Shown in pieces: positions 52,340 to 60,709 of a stretch of DNA of 64,000 nt; the stretch's first letter is position 1; the number at the start of each line of letters is the position of its first letter. The notes below the pieces were generated by a model. It was not told where the DNA came from. It saw nothing but the letters and a program-made list of their open reading frames with translations, and did no database searches. A program made the position numbers and the translations under genes. The stretch comes from Thioalbus denitrificans (GTDB lineage Bacteria; Pseudomonadota; Gammaproteobacteria; DSM-26407), in assembly GCF_003337735.1 (NCBI RefSeq), contig NZ_QPJY01000001.1, positions 233,650 to 297,649 of the forward strand, read 5' to 3'.

Positions 52340-53737
52340 TCACCCGTCCGCCAGCACTTCCAGCATCGCCTGCAGCTTGAGCTCGGTCTCCTCCAGCTCC
52401 CCGGCGGAATCGGAGTCGGCCACGATCCCGGCGCCGGCGAACAGTTCCGCCCGCGCGCCCTGGACCAGGGCACAGCGCAGGATGACGCTCAGCTCCCCGT
52501 CGCCGGCCGCGTCCATCCAGCCGGCCGCACCGGTGTACCAGCCGCGCTCGCTTTCCCCGTGGTCCCGCAGCCAGGCCATGGCTGCGGGACGGGGCGTGCC
52601 GCCGACCGCGGGAGTGGGGTGGAGCAGGCCGGCCAGGTCGAGCAGGCCGGCGCCGTTGCGGAGGTGTCCCCGGACCGGGGTCCACAGGTGCTGCAGGGAG
52701 CGCAGCTTCGCCAGCACCGGTGCCGCGGGCGCCGCCACGTCTTCGCACAGGGGCCCCAGGGCGGCGGCCACCGCCTCCACCACCAGGCGATGTTCGGCCC
52801 GGGACTTGGGGTCGGCGAGTAGGCGCTCGCCCAGCTCGCTGTCCACGCGCTCGTCGGGGGCCCTGGGGATGGTGCCGGCCAGGGCGTCGCTTTCCACCTC
52901 GCTTCCGGTGAGCACCGCCAGCCGTTCCGGGGTGGCCGCCAGCAGGGTGGTGGTTGCCATGCTGATGGCCAGGTGGGTGCAGCAGGGGTGGCGGTAGGCC
53001 AGTGCCGCCAGCAGGCGCGGCAGCTGCAGGTCATGGGGCGCCTGGACCCGCACCCGGCGGCTGAGCACCACCTTTTCGAGCTGTCCGGCCGCCATGTCCG
53101 CCTGGGCCGCCGCCACGCGGGCGAGCCACTCTCCGTCCCCGGGCTCCCACGCGGTACGCGCCAGCGGGGTCGGGCAGGCGGCGGGTTGTGCCGGTTCGCG
53201 CAGCGTCCGCAGCAGGTCGTCCAGCCGGGCGCACCAGCTGTCCGCCAACTGGGCCGCGGCGCTGGCCGCCGGCCAGGGGGTGGTGAAGGTGATGCCGTAG
53301 GTGTCCCCGTTGCGTTGCAGCAGCAGCTCCGGTACCTGGGCCATGGCATTGGGAAACTCCGACCACGGCCCGCCGCAGGGGTCGTCGGCAGCGAAGGCGA
53401 AGGCGAGGAAGGCGTGCGGCGCCAGGGCCAGCCCGTCGGGGTTCAGGTGCCGCCAGTGGCTGCGCCAGCGCCCCAGGGTCCGCTCCAGCAGCGGCAGGCG
53501 TTGGCTGCCCTCGGCGGTGAACCGGGCGGCGTGGCCGGCGCCCAGCCGGTACTGGCTCCGGGCGGGCCGGGCCCAGTAGACGCCGCCGTCCCCCGCCGGG
53601 GCGGGGTGCAGGTCCCGCAGCTCGGGCCACGGCACGGTCACGCTCAGCAGGGCGTCGGGAGGTTCGATCGGTGCGCTGGCCAGCAGGGCCTGCAGGCGTC
53701 GGCGCAGCGGCGCATAGCGGTTTTCCGGGAAGGTCAT
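52340..53737 (-). CDS. menF: Isochorismate synthase
   Basis: MenF converts chorismate to isochorismate, the entry to menaquinone synthesis. The 465-residue chorismate-utilising enzyme has QLEKVVLSRR, LLAATPERLAVLTGSEVESDALAGTIPRAPDE, the Mg-binding ELGERLLADPKSRAEHRLVVEAV and the late GWYTGAAGWMDAAGDGELSV. It is the first gene of the menF-D-B-A run. A DNR-like box lies 170 bases upstream of its ATG. Confidence 0.9.
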   Translation of the reverse strand: MTFPENRYAPLRRRLQALLASAPIEPPDALLSVTVPWPELRDLHPAPAGDGGVYWARPARSQYRLGAGHAARFTAEGSQRLPLLERTLGRWRSHWRHLNPDGLALAPHAFLAFAFAADDPCGGPWSEFPNAMAQVPELLLQRNGDTYGITFTTPWPAASAAAQLADSWCARLDDLLRTLREPAQPAACPTPLARTAWEPGDGEWLARVAAAQADMAAGQLEKVVLSRRVRVQAPHDLQLPRLLAALAYRHPCCTHLAISMATTTLLAATPERLAVLTGSEVESDALAGTIPRAPDERVDSELGERLLADPKSRAEHRLVVEAVAAALGPLCEDVAAPAAPVLAKLRSLQHLWTPVRGHLRNGAGLLDLAGLLHPTPAVGGTPRPAAMAWLRDHGESERGWYTGAAGWMDAAGDGELSVILRCALVQGARAELFAGAGIVADSDSAGELEETELKLQAMLEVLADG

Positions 53738-53903
53738 GGGTTATCGGGTCGGGATCGGGCGCTCGACGGTCAGTGTGCTGTCCCACCCCGGGAGGCGCAT
53801 TCAGCCGGCCGTTGCGGGGCCTGCCGCGGAGATGCGCCCGCTCGATAAGCGCCTCCCCGGGTGAAACAGCTCGCTAGTGTAGAGATGGCCAGGCTCCACT
53901 GGT

Positions 53904-53917
53904 TTGACCGAGGTCAT
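53904..53917. promoter_or_regulatory. FNR/DNR-like box upstream of menF
   Basis: TTGACcgagGTCAT differs from the DNR/FNR pattern by one base. On the minus strand a -10-like TACACT lies at 53881-53876, centred 32 bases from the box centre, near the geometry of class II activation also seen before napC. It is in the gap between menF and the DNR-like gene. Confidence 0.5.
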
Positions 53918-54005
53918 GGTTGCCGGGCCTGCGTGGCCTGTTTGTGCGCGTGCAGGTCGATTCATCTGACTTATGTGCGGGATTTTCCCTGAGATTTGAC
54001 CTCTT

Positions 54006-54698
54006 CTACCCGGCCGAGTAGTTGCGCAGCCGCTGCACATCCAGGATGTGGACGGTGGCGCCCTCCACCTGCAGCAGGCCGTCGCGGGCCAGCGACTGGA
54101 GAATGCGGGAGAAGGTCTCCGGCTTGATAGACAGTCGCGAGGCGATAATGTTCTTGGGCGTATCCAGGCGCAGGTCCGCCTCGCCCGCCTCGAGCTCCGG
54201 CGGCAGCTCGTGAATCAGGAAGTGGACCAGGCGGTAGGTGGCGTTCTGCAGGGTGAGCTCGTCGATCTCCTTGATGCGCCAGTGCAGGCGCATGCTCATG
54301 CCGCCCAGCAGGCGCAGGCAGGTGGCCGGGGATTCGCGCAGCAGGGCGAGGTAGACGTTGCTGTCGAAGCTCAACAGGGTGGTGGGCATGATGGCCTGGG
54401 AGGTGACCGGGTAGCGGTGGGTCTCCATGAACATCACCGCCTCGGCGAAGGTGTGCCCCGCCTTGATGATCTCCACCACCTTCTCGTCGCCGTTGGGCGA
54501 GAGCAGGAACAGCTTCATCTGTCCCTCGCTCACATAGTAGAAGCGCTCCGCCCGCTGGCCCTGCTCGAACAGGGTCTGGCTCTCTTCCAGGTGCAGCACC
54601 ACCATGCTGCGCTGTACCCGCTCCAGCTGCCTGGGATCGAGGCTGGCGAAGAGGTGGATATGCTTGAGGTCTTCTATGTCCGCCGTGTGGTTCTGCAT
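54006..54698 (-). CDS. DNR-like Crp/Fnr-family transcriptional regulator
   Basis: The 230-residue protein has an effector-binding beta-barrel (about 12-130, with RFYYVSEGQMKLFLLSPNG), a dimerisation helix and a C-terminal winged helix. The recognition helix SIKPETFSRIL (190-200) is nearly that of Pseudomonas DNR (SIQPETFSRI), which senses NO through heme and recognises TTGAT-N4-GTCAA-type sites. There is no N-terminal FNR cysteine cluster. It lies just upstream of menF on the same strand, and matching boxes occur before napF, napC and the cytochromes. The sensing ligand is inferred. Confidence 0.9.
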   Translation of the reverse strand: MQNHTADIEDLKHIHLFASLDPRQLERVQRSMVVLHLEESQTLFEQGQRAERFYYVSEGQMKLFLLSPNGDEKVVEIIKAGHTFAEAVMFMETHRYPVTSQAIMPTTLLSFDSNVYLALLRESPATCLRLLGGMSMRLHWRIKEIDELTLQNATYRLVHFLIHELPPELEAGEADLRLDTPKNIIASRLSIKPETFSRILQSLARDGLLQVEGATVHILDVQRLRNYSAG

Positions 54699-54717
54699 CG
54701 GGTTCGCTCGTTCGGGG

Positions 54718-55602
54718 TCAGGCGGCGCGGCGCAGCAGCCGGTCCAGGAGCGCGAGCGCCTGGCCCAGGTAGCCGCCGCCGAACAGGTTCAGGTGGTTGA
54801 GCACATGATAGAGATTGTAGAGGGCGCGGCGCTCCCCGTAACCGGGTTCGAGCGGCCACGCCTCCGCGTAGGCCCCGTAGAAGCGCGGTCCGAAGCCGCC
54901 GAACAGCGCGGTCATGGCCAGGTCGGTCTCCCGGTCCCCGAAGTAGACGGCCGGGTCGAACAGGACCGGCCGGCCCGAGGCGTCCACGCTCCAGTTGCCG
55001 CCCCAGAGATCCCCGTGAAGCAGGGAGGCCGGGGGCACATGGCCATCGAGCAGAAGATCCAGCCGCTCCAGCAGCGCCCGGCCCTTGCGCTGCAGCTCAC
55101 CGCCGTGGCCATGCCGGGCGGCCAGCTCCAGCTGGAAGCCGATCCGACGCTCGCGCCAGAATCCGGTCCAGTCGTCCGCCTCGCCGTTGGGCTGGGGGGT
55201 CGCGCCGATGGTGTTGTCGCGCGCCCAGCCGTAGCGCGGGCGGGTCACCCGGTGCAGGGCGGCGAGTTCACGGCCGAGACGCTCCTCGGCCGCGGCGCCA
55301 TCCCCGTGCAGCTCCAGGTACTCCAGGACCAGGAACGACTGGCCGCTCTCCGCGCCCAGGCAGATCGGCCGGGGGACCCGGACGGCCCCGGCGGCCGCCA
55401 GCTCGGCCAGCCCGGCGGCCTCCGCCTCGAACATCTCCAGCCGGTCGGCGTCGTTGAGCTTGACGAAGAACCGCCGCCCCCCGCCCTCGAGGCGATAGGC
55501 CCTGTTGATGCAGCCGCCGCCCACCGGTGCGCGCTCCGCGCCGGTGAAGGCGGAGCCGGTCGCCGCGGCGATGCGCTGTTCGATGCCATTCCACAGGGTC
55601 AT
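54718..55602 (-). CDS. Fructosamine/ketosamine-3-kinase family protein
   Basis: The 294-residue protein, from an ATG at 55602, belongs to the YniA/fructosamine-3-kinase group, which repairs glycated proteins or acts on related aminosugars. The kinase motifs are LLHGDLWGGNW (catalytic loop) and LFDPAVYFGDRETDLAM (metal loop). A GTG at 55635 would add 11 residues. It is next to the DNR-like gene on the same strand, but no functional link is evident. Confidence 0.9.
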   Translation of the reverse strand: MTLWNGIEQRIAAATGSAFTGAERAPVGGGCINRAYRLEGGGRRFFVKLNDADRLEMFEAEAAGLAELAAAGAVRVPRPICLGAESGQSFLVLEYLELHGDGAAAEERLGRELAALHRVTRPRYGWARDNTIGATPQPNGEADDWTGFWRERRIGFQLELAARHGHGGELQRKGRALLERLDLLLDGHVPPASLLHGDLWGGNWSVDASGRPVLFDPAVYFGDRETDLAMTALFGGFGPRFYGAYAEAWPLEPGYGERRALYNLYHVLNHLNLFGGGYLGQALALLDRLLRRAA

Positions 55603-55840
55603 GACCGGGGGAGCCTGTCGGATCGGGGTGTTCACGGCGGGCGGTGTCGGGCGCCCGTCACGGGTTGCGGCGCAGGATCAGGGATCCCGGAGTCCGCGGC
55701 CAAGCTTACCGTCCCGGGCGGTGCGCCTCCAGTGCCGGGCGTCGCATTCCGGTCCGCGGATGGGTGATACTACCCCATGGCACCCGCCGGGCGCGGCGGA
55801 TGCCGCTCACGCTGGAGAACGATAACGGGGGAGGGCGGCG

Positions 55841-56224
55841 ATGAACCTCGAGAAGGTGATTTTCGGTTTTTTCATCATCCTGGCGCTGACGCTCAACTTC
55901 GGCTTCTTCTTCGGCGAAATCGAGGATCCCGCCCACCACCACGTCTACGAGCTGTTCGCGGTGATCGTGGTCAACCTGGTGGCCACGGTGCTCAAGTTCG
56001 GCGACCGCTCCCAGATGGGCGCCCTCCTGCTGGCCACGAGCCTGGTGGCCGACCTGCAGCTCATCGCCGCGGCGGTGGTCTGGACCCTGGCGGTCCACGT
56101 GCAGGAGGTGGGCCTGGTGCCGGAGGTGATGGCGAGCATCGTCTCGCTGTCCGGCGGGGCGATGCTCGCCAATGTCATCTCGGTGGTACTGCTGGTGATG
56201 GAAACTTCCATGCTGCGCCGCTGA
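55841..56224 (+). CDS. Small four-helix membrane protein paired with a potassium channel gene
   Basis: The 127-residue product has about four membrane segments (5-23, 39-52, 62-86, 95-120), with a charged loop FFGEIEDPAHHHVYE between the first two. No enzyme motif is seen. It ends at 56224, one base before the ATG of the channel protein, so the two are probably co-expressed. A role in the channel complex is inferred from the coupling only. Confidence 0.85.
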   Translation: MNLEKVIFGFFIILALTLNFGFFFGEIEDPAHHHVYELFAVIVVNLVATVLKFGDRSQMGALLLATSLVADLQLIAAAVVWTLAVHVQEVGLVPEVMASIVSLSGGAMLANVISVVLLVMETSMLRR

Positions 56225-56255
56225 GATGGGCGGTCCGGCTGGCGGAGGGGCGCGG

Positions 56256-57947
56256 GTGAGCAATGTCACCTCGTTGGTGTTCAGGCGCATGCGGGCGCCG
56301 CTGCTGGTGCTCATCGGCGCCTACGCGGTGGCGATCCTGGGCTTCGTCCTGATCCCCGGTGTGGACGACGCCGGCCGGCCCTGGCGCATGGACTTCTTCC
56401 ACGCCCTCTATTTCGTCAGCTACATGTCCACCACCATCGGCTTCGGCGAGCTGCCCCATCCCTTCACCGACGCCCAGCGGTTGTGGACCACCGTCACCAT
56501 CTACCTCAGCGTCACCGCCTGGCTCTACGCCGCCGGCAACATTCTCGCCCTGGTGCAGGATCCGGCCTTCAAGGAGGCTCTCACCCGCGGCAGCTTCGCC
56601 CGCAGCGTGCGCCGCCTGGGCGAGCCCTTCTACCTGGTGTGCGGCTATGGCGACACCGGCGGCCTGCTGGTCCACGCCCTGCTCGACCGCGGCCAGCGGG
56701 CGGTGGTGGTGGACATCGACCCCCAGCGCATCCAGGCCCTGCAGCTGGACGAGCCGGAGGTGTTCGTGCCCGGGCTGTGCGCGGACGCCGCCGATCCCCA
56801 GTCACTGCTGCTGGCGGGCCTGGAGCATTCCCGCTGCGCCGGGGTGGTGGCGGTGACCAACGACGATCACGTCAACCTCACCGTGGCCATCACGGTGAAG
56901 CTGCTCAGCCGCCCGCTGCAGGTGATCTGCCGGGCCGAGACCCGGGAGACGGCGGCGAACATGGCCTCTTTCGGGACCGATCACGTCATCGATCCGTTCC
57001 AGACCTTCGCCGATCACCTGGCCATCGCCCTGCACTCCCCCGGCCTCTACCTGCTGCAGGACTGGATCACCGGCGTGCCCCACTCGGCGCTGGCCGAGCC
57101 CCTCTACCCCCCGCGCGGAACCTGGATCCTGTGCGGCTACGGCCGCTTCGGCAAGGCCGTGCGGCGCTACCTGGAGTACGAGGGCATCCCCACCCGCATC
57201 ATCGAGGCGCTGCCCGACCTGACCGAGAGTCCCGAGGGGACGGTGGCGGGCAAGGGGACCGAGGCGGTCACCCTGCGCGAGGCCAATATCCAGAGTGCCG
57301 TGGGGCTGGTGGCGGGCACCGACAACGATGCCGACAACCTCTCCATCATCATGACCGCCCTGGAGCTCAAGCCCGACCTGTTCGTGGTGGCGCGCCAGAA
57401 CAAGCGCCAGCACGATCGGCTGTTCCAGGCCGTGGAGAGCCAGCTGGTGATGCAGCCGGCGCGGATCATCGCCCGCCGCATCCTGGCCCTCATCTCCACC
57501 CCACTCACCGCCGGCTTCCTGCACCTGGCCCGCCAGCGCCGGGCCGACTGGGCCAATGCCCTGGTCAGCCGCATCGCCGCGGTGGTGGGCGACCAGGTGC
57601 CGGATATCTGGGCGGTGGAGATCGGCCGCGAAGGGGCGCCGGCGGTGGTGGCGGCCACCCGGGACGGGATGAGCGTGCGGCTGGCCGATCTGCTGGCCGA
57701 TCCCCGTGAGCGCGGCGAGCGGCTCCCCTGCGTTCCCCTGCTGCTGCGCCGGGGCGATGAGGATCTGCTCGAGCCGGAGGACGAGTCGCTGCTCTGGCGG
57801 GGCAGCATCGTGCTGTTCTGCGGTGCGCCGGAGGCCCGTGATCGCATGCGCTGGGGGCTGCAGAACCCCAAGGTTCTCGCCTACCTGCTCACCGGGCGGG
57901 ATCGGCCCGAGGGCTGGATCTGGCGCCGGCTGGCGCAGCGCGACTGA
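56256..57947 (+). CDS. Two-TM potassium channel with two RCK/TrkA-N domains
   Basis: The protein has two membrane helices (about 17-36 and 82-104 by the longer numbering) flanking a P-loop with the selectivity filter TTIGFGELP. A cytoplasmic RCK domain (YLVCGYGDTGGLLVHALLDRG) and a second Rossmann-type domain (WILCGYGRFGKAVRRYLEYEG) follow, each followed by a C-terminal regulatory part. The GTG at 56256 has a strong GGAGGGG seven bases upstream; an ATG at 56226 would add ten residues and overlaps the previous gene more tightly. It resembles the Kch/MthK type. Confidence 0.88.
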   Translation: MSNVTSLVFRRMRAPLLVLIGAYAVAILGFVLIPGVDDAGRPWRMDFFHALYFVSYMSTTIGFGELPHPFTDAQRLWTTVTIYLSVTAWLYAAGNILALVQDPAFKEALTRGSFARSVRRLGEPFYLVCGYGDTGGLLVHALLDRGQRAVVVDIDPQRIQALQLDEPEVFVPGLCADAADPQSLLLAGLEHSRCAGVVAVTNDDHVNLTVAITVKLLSRPLQVICRAETRETAANMASFGTDHVIDPFQTFADHLAIALHSPGLYLLQDWITGVPHSALAEPLYPPRGTWILCGYGRFGKAVRRYLEYEGIPTRIIEALPDLTESPEGTVAGKGTEAVTLREANIQSAVGLVAGTDNDADNLSIIMTALELKPDLFVVARQNKRQHDRLFQAVESQLVMQPARIIARRILALISTPLTAGFLHLARQRRADWANALVSRIAAVVGDQVPDIWAVEIGREGAPAVVAATRDGMSVRLADLLADPRERGERLPCVPLLLRRGDEDLLEPEDESLLWRGSIVLFCGAPEARDRMRWGLQNPKVLAYLLTGRDRPEGWIWRRLAQRD

Positions 57948-58274
57948 CGGAATCCGCCCTGGAAGCGCCCGGTTATACACATTGGCGGGCCGCCTGCAAG
58001 GCCTTCCGGCGGCTACGGCACGGGCGCGGTCATGTCTTGGGCGTGTTTCGCAACTAATTGATTCTGCAGTCTTTAATATTGTGATGCTTTTTTGACCAGA
58101 TGGCGCTGAAACCAGTCCCCACGGGGGGTTGGAGTCCTTTTGCGCAAACTGTGCACAAAGTTATCCACAGGTTCTGTGGATAGCCGGTAATCATGCGCCA
58201 GAACGAGGGGTTAGCGATTTCCCATGGGGTTTCATGGCAGATAACCCGACCGATCCGTTCCTCCCGGGCCCGGG
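57948..58274. other. 327-bp gap before priA with AT-rich stretch and DnaA-box-like palindrome
   Basis: After the channel gene the sequence becomes AT-rich (58044-58100) and contains no ORF. At 58150-58183 there are three DnaA-like sites, described in the next entry. No promoter of clear quality is seen, although the GTG of priA follows. Confidence 0.6.
58150..58183. promoter_or_regulatory. DnaA-box-like cluster upstream of priA
   Basis: TTATCCACA (58161-58169) is a perfect DnaA box. TGTGGATAG (58175-58183) is a one-mismatch box in reverse orientation. TGTGCACAA (58150-58158) is a weaker third. The first two form a perfect palindrome TATCCACAGgttCTGTGGATA (58162-58182). An origin would normally hold more boxes, so autoregulation or a regulator site is as likely. 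Confidence 0.6.
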
Positions 58275-60497
58275 GTGGTCGCCGTGAGCGTGGCCGGGCC
58301 CATCCTGCAGGTGGCGGTCCCCTCGCCGTTGCGGCGCCTGTTCGACTACCTGCCGCCCACCGGAGCCGATCCCGGCCTGCTGCTCCCGGGCATACGGGTG
58401 CAGGTCCCCTTCGGTCGTACCCGTCCGGTGGGGGTGCTGGTGGCGGTGGCGGCGGCGAGCGAGGTGCCCCCCGGGCGGCTGCGGCGGGCGCTGGCGCTGC
58501 TCGACCGGACCCCCGTGGTGCCCCCGGTCCTGCTGGAGCTGGCCGCCTGGGCGGCCGGCTACTACCACCACCCGCCGGGGGAGGTGCTGCAGACCCTGCT
58601 GCCGGTGCTGCTGCGCCAGGGGGCGGAGGCCCGCGTCGGCGGCGTGCCCTGCTGGCGGCTCACCGCGGCGGGCCGGGCCGTGGCGCCGGAGGGGCTGACC
58701 CGGGCGCCGCGCCAGGCCGAACTGCTGCGCCGCCTGGGGGAGGCCGCCGGCGGGGAGCTGACCCCGGACGACCTGCCGGAGGCGACCGACTGGCGGGCGG
58801 TGCTGCGGACCCTGGTCGACAAGGGCTGGGTTGAGCGCGGCGAGCGCCCCTGCCTGGAAGCCGCGGCCGTCGGCCGGGACACCCCCCCCGCGCTCAACCC
58901 GGCCCAGTCCGCCGCCGTGGCGGCGGTGGGCGAGGCCGCGGGCCGGTTCCAGCCCCTGCTCCTGGACGGCGTCACCGGCAGCGGCAAGACCGAGGTCTAC
59001 CTGCAGGCCATCGCGACGGCGCTGGCCGCCGGTCGCCAGGCACTGGTCCTGGTGCCCGAGATCGGCCTCACGCCCCAGACCGTGGCCCGCTTCCGCCGCC
59101 GCTTCGCGGTGCCGCTGGCGGTGCTCCACTCGGGGCTGGGGGAGCGGGAGCGGCTGTGCGCCTGGCTGGCGGCGGGCCGGGGGGAGGCGCCCATCGTCAT
59201 CGGCACCCGCTCGGCGGTGTTCACGCCCCTGGCGCGGCCCGGTCTCATCATCGTCGACGAGGAGCACGACGCCTCCTTCAAGCAGCAGGAGGGCTTCCGC
59301 TACTCGGCCCGGGATCTCGCCCTGGTCCGGGGGCGGCTGGAGCGTGTCCCGGTGGTGCTGGGCTCGGCGACCCCGTCGCTGGAGAGCCTGCGCAACGCCG
59401 GGGAGGGCCGCTACCGGCGGCTGGTCCTGCCCGAGCGCGCCGGCGCGGCGCTGCATCCCCGGTTCCGCCTGCTGGACATCCGCGCGGCGGCGCTGGACGA
59501 GGGCCTCTCGCCGCCGCTGCTGGCGGCCATGGGCGGCCACCTGGACGCGGGCGGACAGGTGCTGCTGTTTCTCAACCGGCGCGGCTTCGCCCCCACCCTG
59601 ATCTGCCATGGCTGCGGCTGGGTGGCGGAGTGCCGGCGCTGCGACGCGCGGCTGACCCTGCACGCCCGCGCCGGGCGCCTGCGCTGCCACCACTGCGGGG
59701 CCGAGCAGCCGGTGCCGCGGCAGTGCCCGGCCTGCGGCGGGCTCGACCTGCGTCCCCTCGGCCAGGGAACCGAGCGGGTGGAGGAGGGGCTGGGGCGCCA
59801 CTTCCCCGGCGTGGGCGTGGTGCGCGTCGACCGCGACAGCACCCGCCGCAAGGGGGCGATGGAGCGGCTCATCGACGGCGTGCAGGCGGGCGCGAGCCGC
59901 ATCCTGGTGGGCACCCAGATGCTGGCCAAGGGGCACCACTTCCCGGGCGTGACGCTGGTGGGGATCCTCGATGTGGACGGGGGGCTGTTCAGCGCCGATT
60001 TCCGCGCCGGCGAACGCATGGCCCAGCTCATCATCCAGGTGGCCGGCCGGGCCGGCCGCGCCGATCGGCCCGGCGAGGTGGTGATCCAGACCCGGCAGCC
60101 GGACCACCCCCTGCTGATCGACCTCATCGAGGGCGGCTACGACCGCTTCGCCCGCGCGGCGCTGGCCGAGCGGGCGGCCGCCGGGCTGCCCCCCTACACC
60201 AGCCTGGCGCTGGTCCGGGCCGAGGCGCCGGGCGGCATGGCCCGGCCGCTCGCCTTCCTCGAGTCGGTGGCGGAACGGGCGCGGGCGCTGGCGCTGGCCG
60301 GGGTGCAGGTCCTGGGGCCGGTGAGCGCCCCCATGGAGCGCCGCGCCGGCCGCTACCGGGCCCAGCTGCTGCTGATCGCGCCGCGGCGGGCCGACCTGCA
60401 CGCCCTGCTCGGGCCGCTGGCCCTGGAGCTGGAGGGCATGCAGTCGGGGCGGGCGGTGCGCTGGTCCCTCGACGTGGACCCGCTGGAGACGTTCTGA
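58275..60497 (+). CDS. priA: PriA, primosomal replication-restart helicase
   Basis: PriA is a 3'-5' helicase that loads the replisome at stalled forks. The 740-residue product starts at a GTG (58275 or 58284). It has a DNA-binding N-domain, a Walker A GVTGSGKTEVY near residue 240, a Walker B IIVDEEHDASFKQ and the zinc-binding cysteines CHGCGWVAECRRCDARL, CHHCG and CPACGG. The C-terminal helicase motif GRAGRADRPGEV is present. Confidence 0.96.
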   Translation: MVAVSVAGPILQVAVPSPLRRLFDYLPPTGADPGLLLPGIRVQVPFGRTRPVGVLVAVAAASEVPPGRLRRALALLDRTPVVPPVLLELAAWAAGYYHHPPGEVLQTLLPVLLRQGAEARVGGVPCWRLTAAGRAVAPEGLTRAPRQAELLRRLGEAAGGELTPDDLPEATDWRAVLRTLVDKGWVERGERPCLEAAAVGRDTPPALNPAQSAAVAAVGEAAGRFQPLLLDGVTGSGKTEVYLQAIATALAAGRQALVLVPEIGLTPQTVARFRRRFAVPLAVLHSGLGERERLCAWLAAGRGEAPIVIGTRSAVFTPLARPGLIIVDEEHDASFKQQEGFRYSARDLALVRGRLERVPVVLGSATPSLESLRNAGEGRYRRLVLPERAGAALHPRFRLLDIRAAALDEGLSPPLLAAMGGHLDAGGQVLLFLNRRGFAPTLICHGCGWVAECRRCDARLTLHARAGRLRCHHCGAEQPVPRQCPACGGLDLRPLGQGTERVEEGLGRHFPGVGVVRVDRDSTRRKGAMERLIDGVQAGASRILVGTQMLAKGHHFPGVTLVGILDVDGGLFSADFRAGERMAQLIIQVAGRAGRADRPGEVVIQTRQPDHPLLIDLIEGGYDRFARAALAERAAAGLPPYTSLALVRAEAPGGMARPLAFLESVAERARALALAGVQVLGPVSAPMERRAGRYRAQLLLIAPRRADLHALLGPLALELEGMQSGRAVRWSLDVDPLETF

Positions 60498-60568
60498 GGG
60501 CGGGCGGGGTCCGCGCCGGTTTCGGGCGGTTGCCGCCATGGGGGTGACGGGGGGCGGGACGGGGCGGC

Positions 60569-60574
60569 TATAAT
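60569..60574 (+). promoter_or_regulatory. Putative -10 element upstream of argS
   Basis: A perfect TATAAT occurs 136 bases before the argS start in an otherwise GC-rich gap. A -35 is not clear (GTGACG at 60544 gives 19-base spacing). Confidence 0.5.
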
Positions 60575-60709
60575 GGCGCCTTTGAACCTGGCGACACCCC
60601 TCGGCCGGAACCCCGCGGTCCGCATCCGGCCTGAACCGGCGGTTTCCCGGTTGTGCCGCGGCCCGGCGAAGGCTGCCCACCCCATCCCTAAGGGATCGTG
60701 ACGACATCC

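Noticed and set aside
57948..58274. Chromosomal replication origin
   Set aside because: Only two or three DnaA-like boxes are present, with no dnaA/dnaN or gidA nearby. The evidence is too thin to call an origin.
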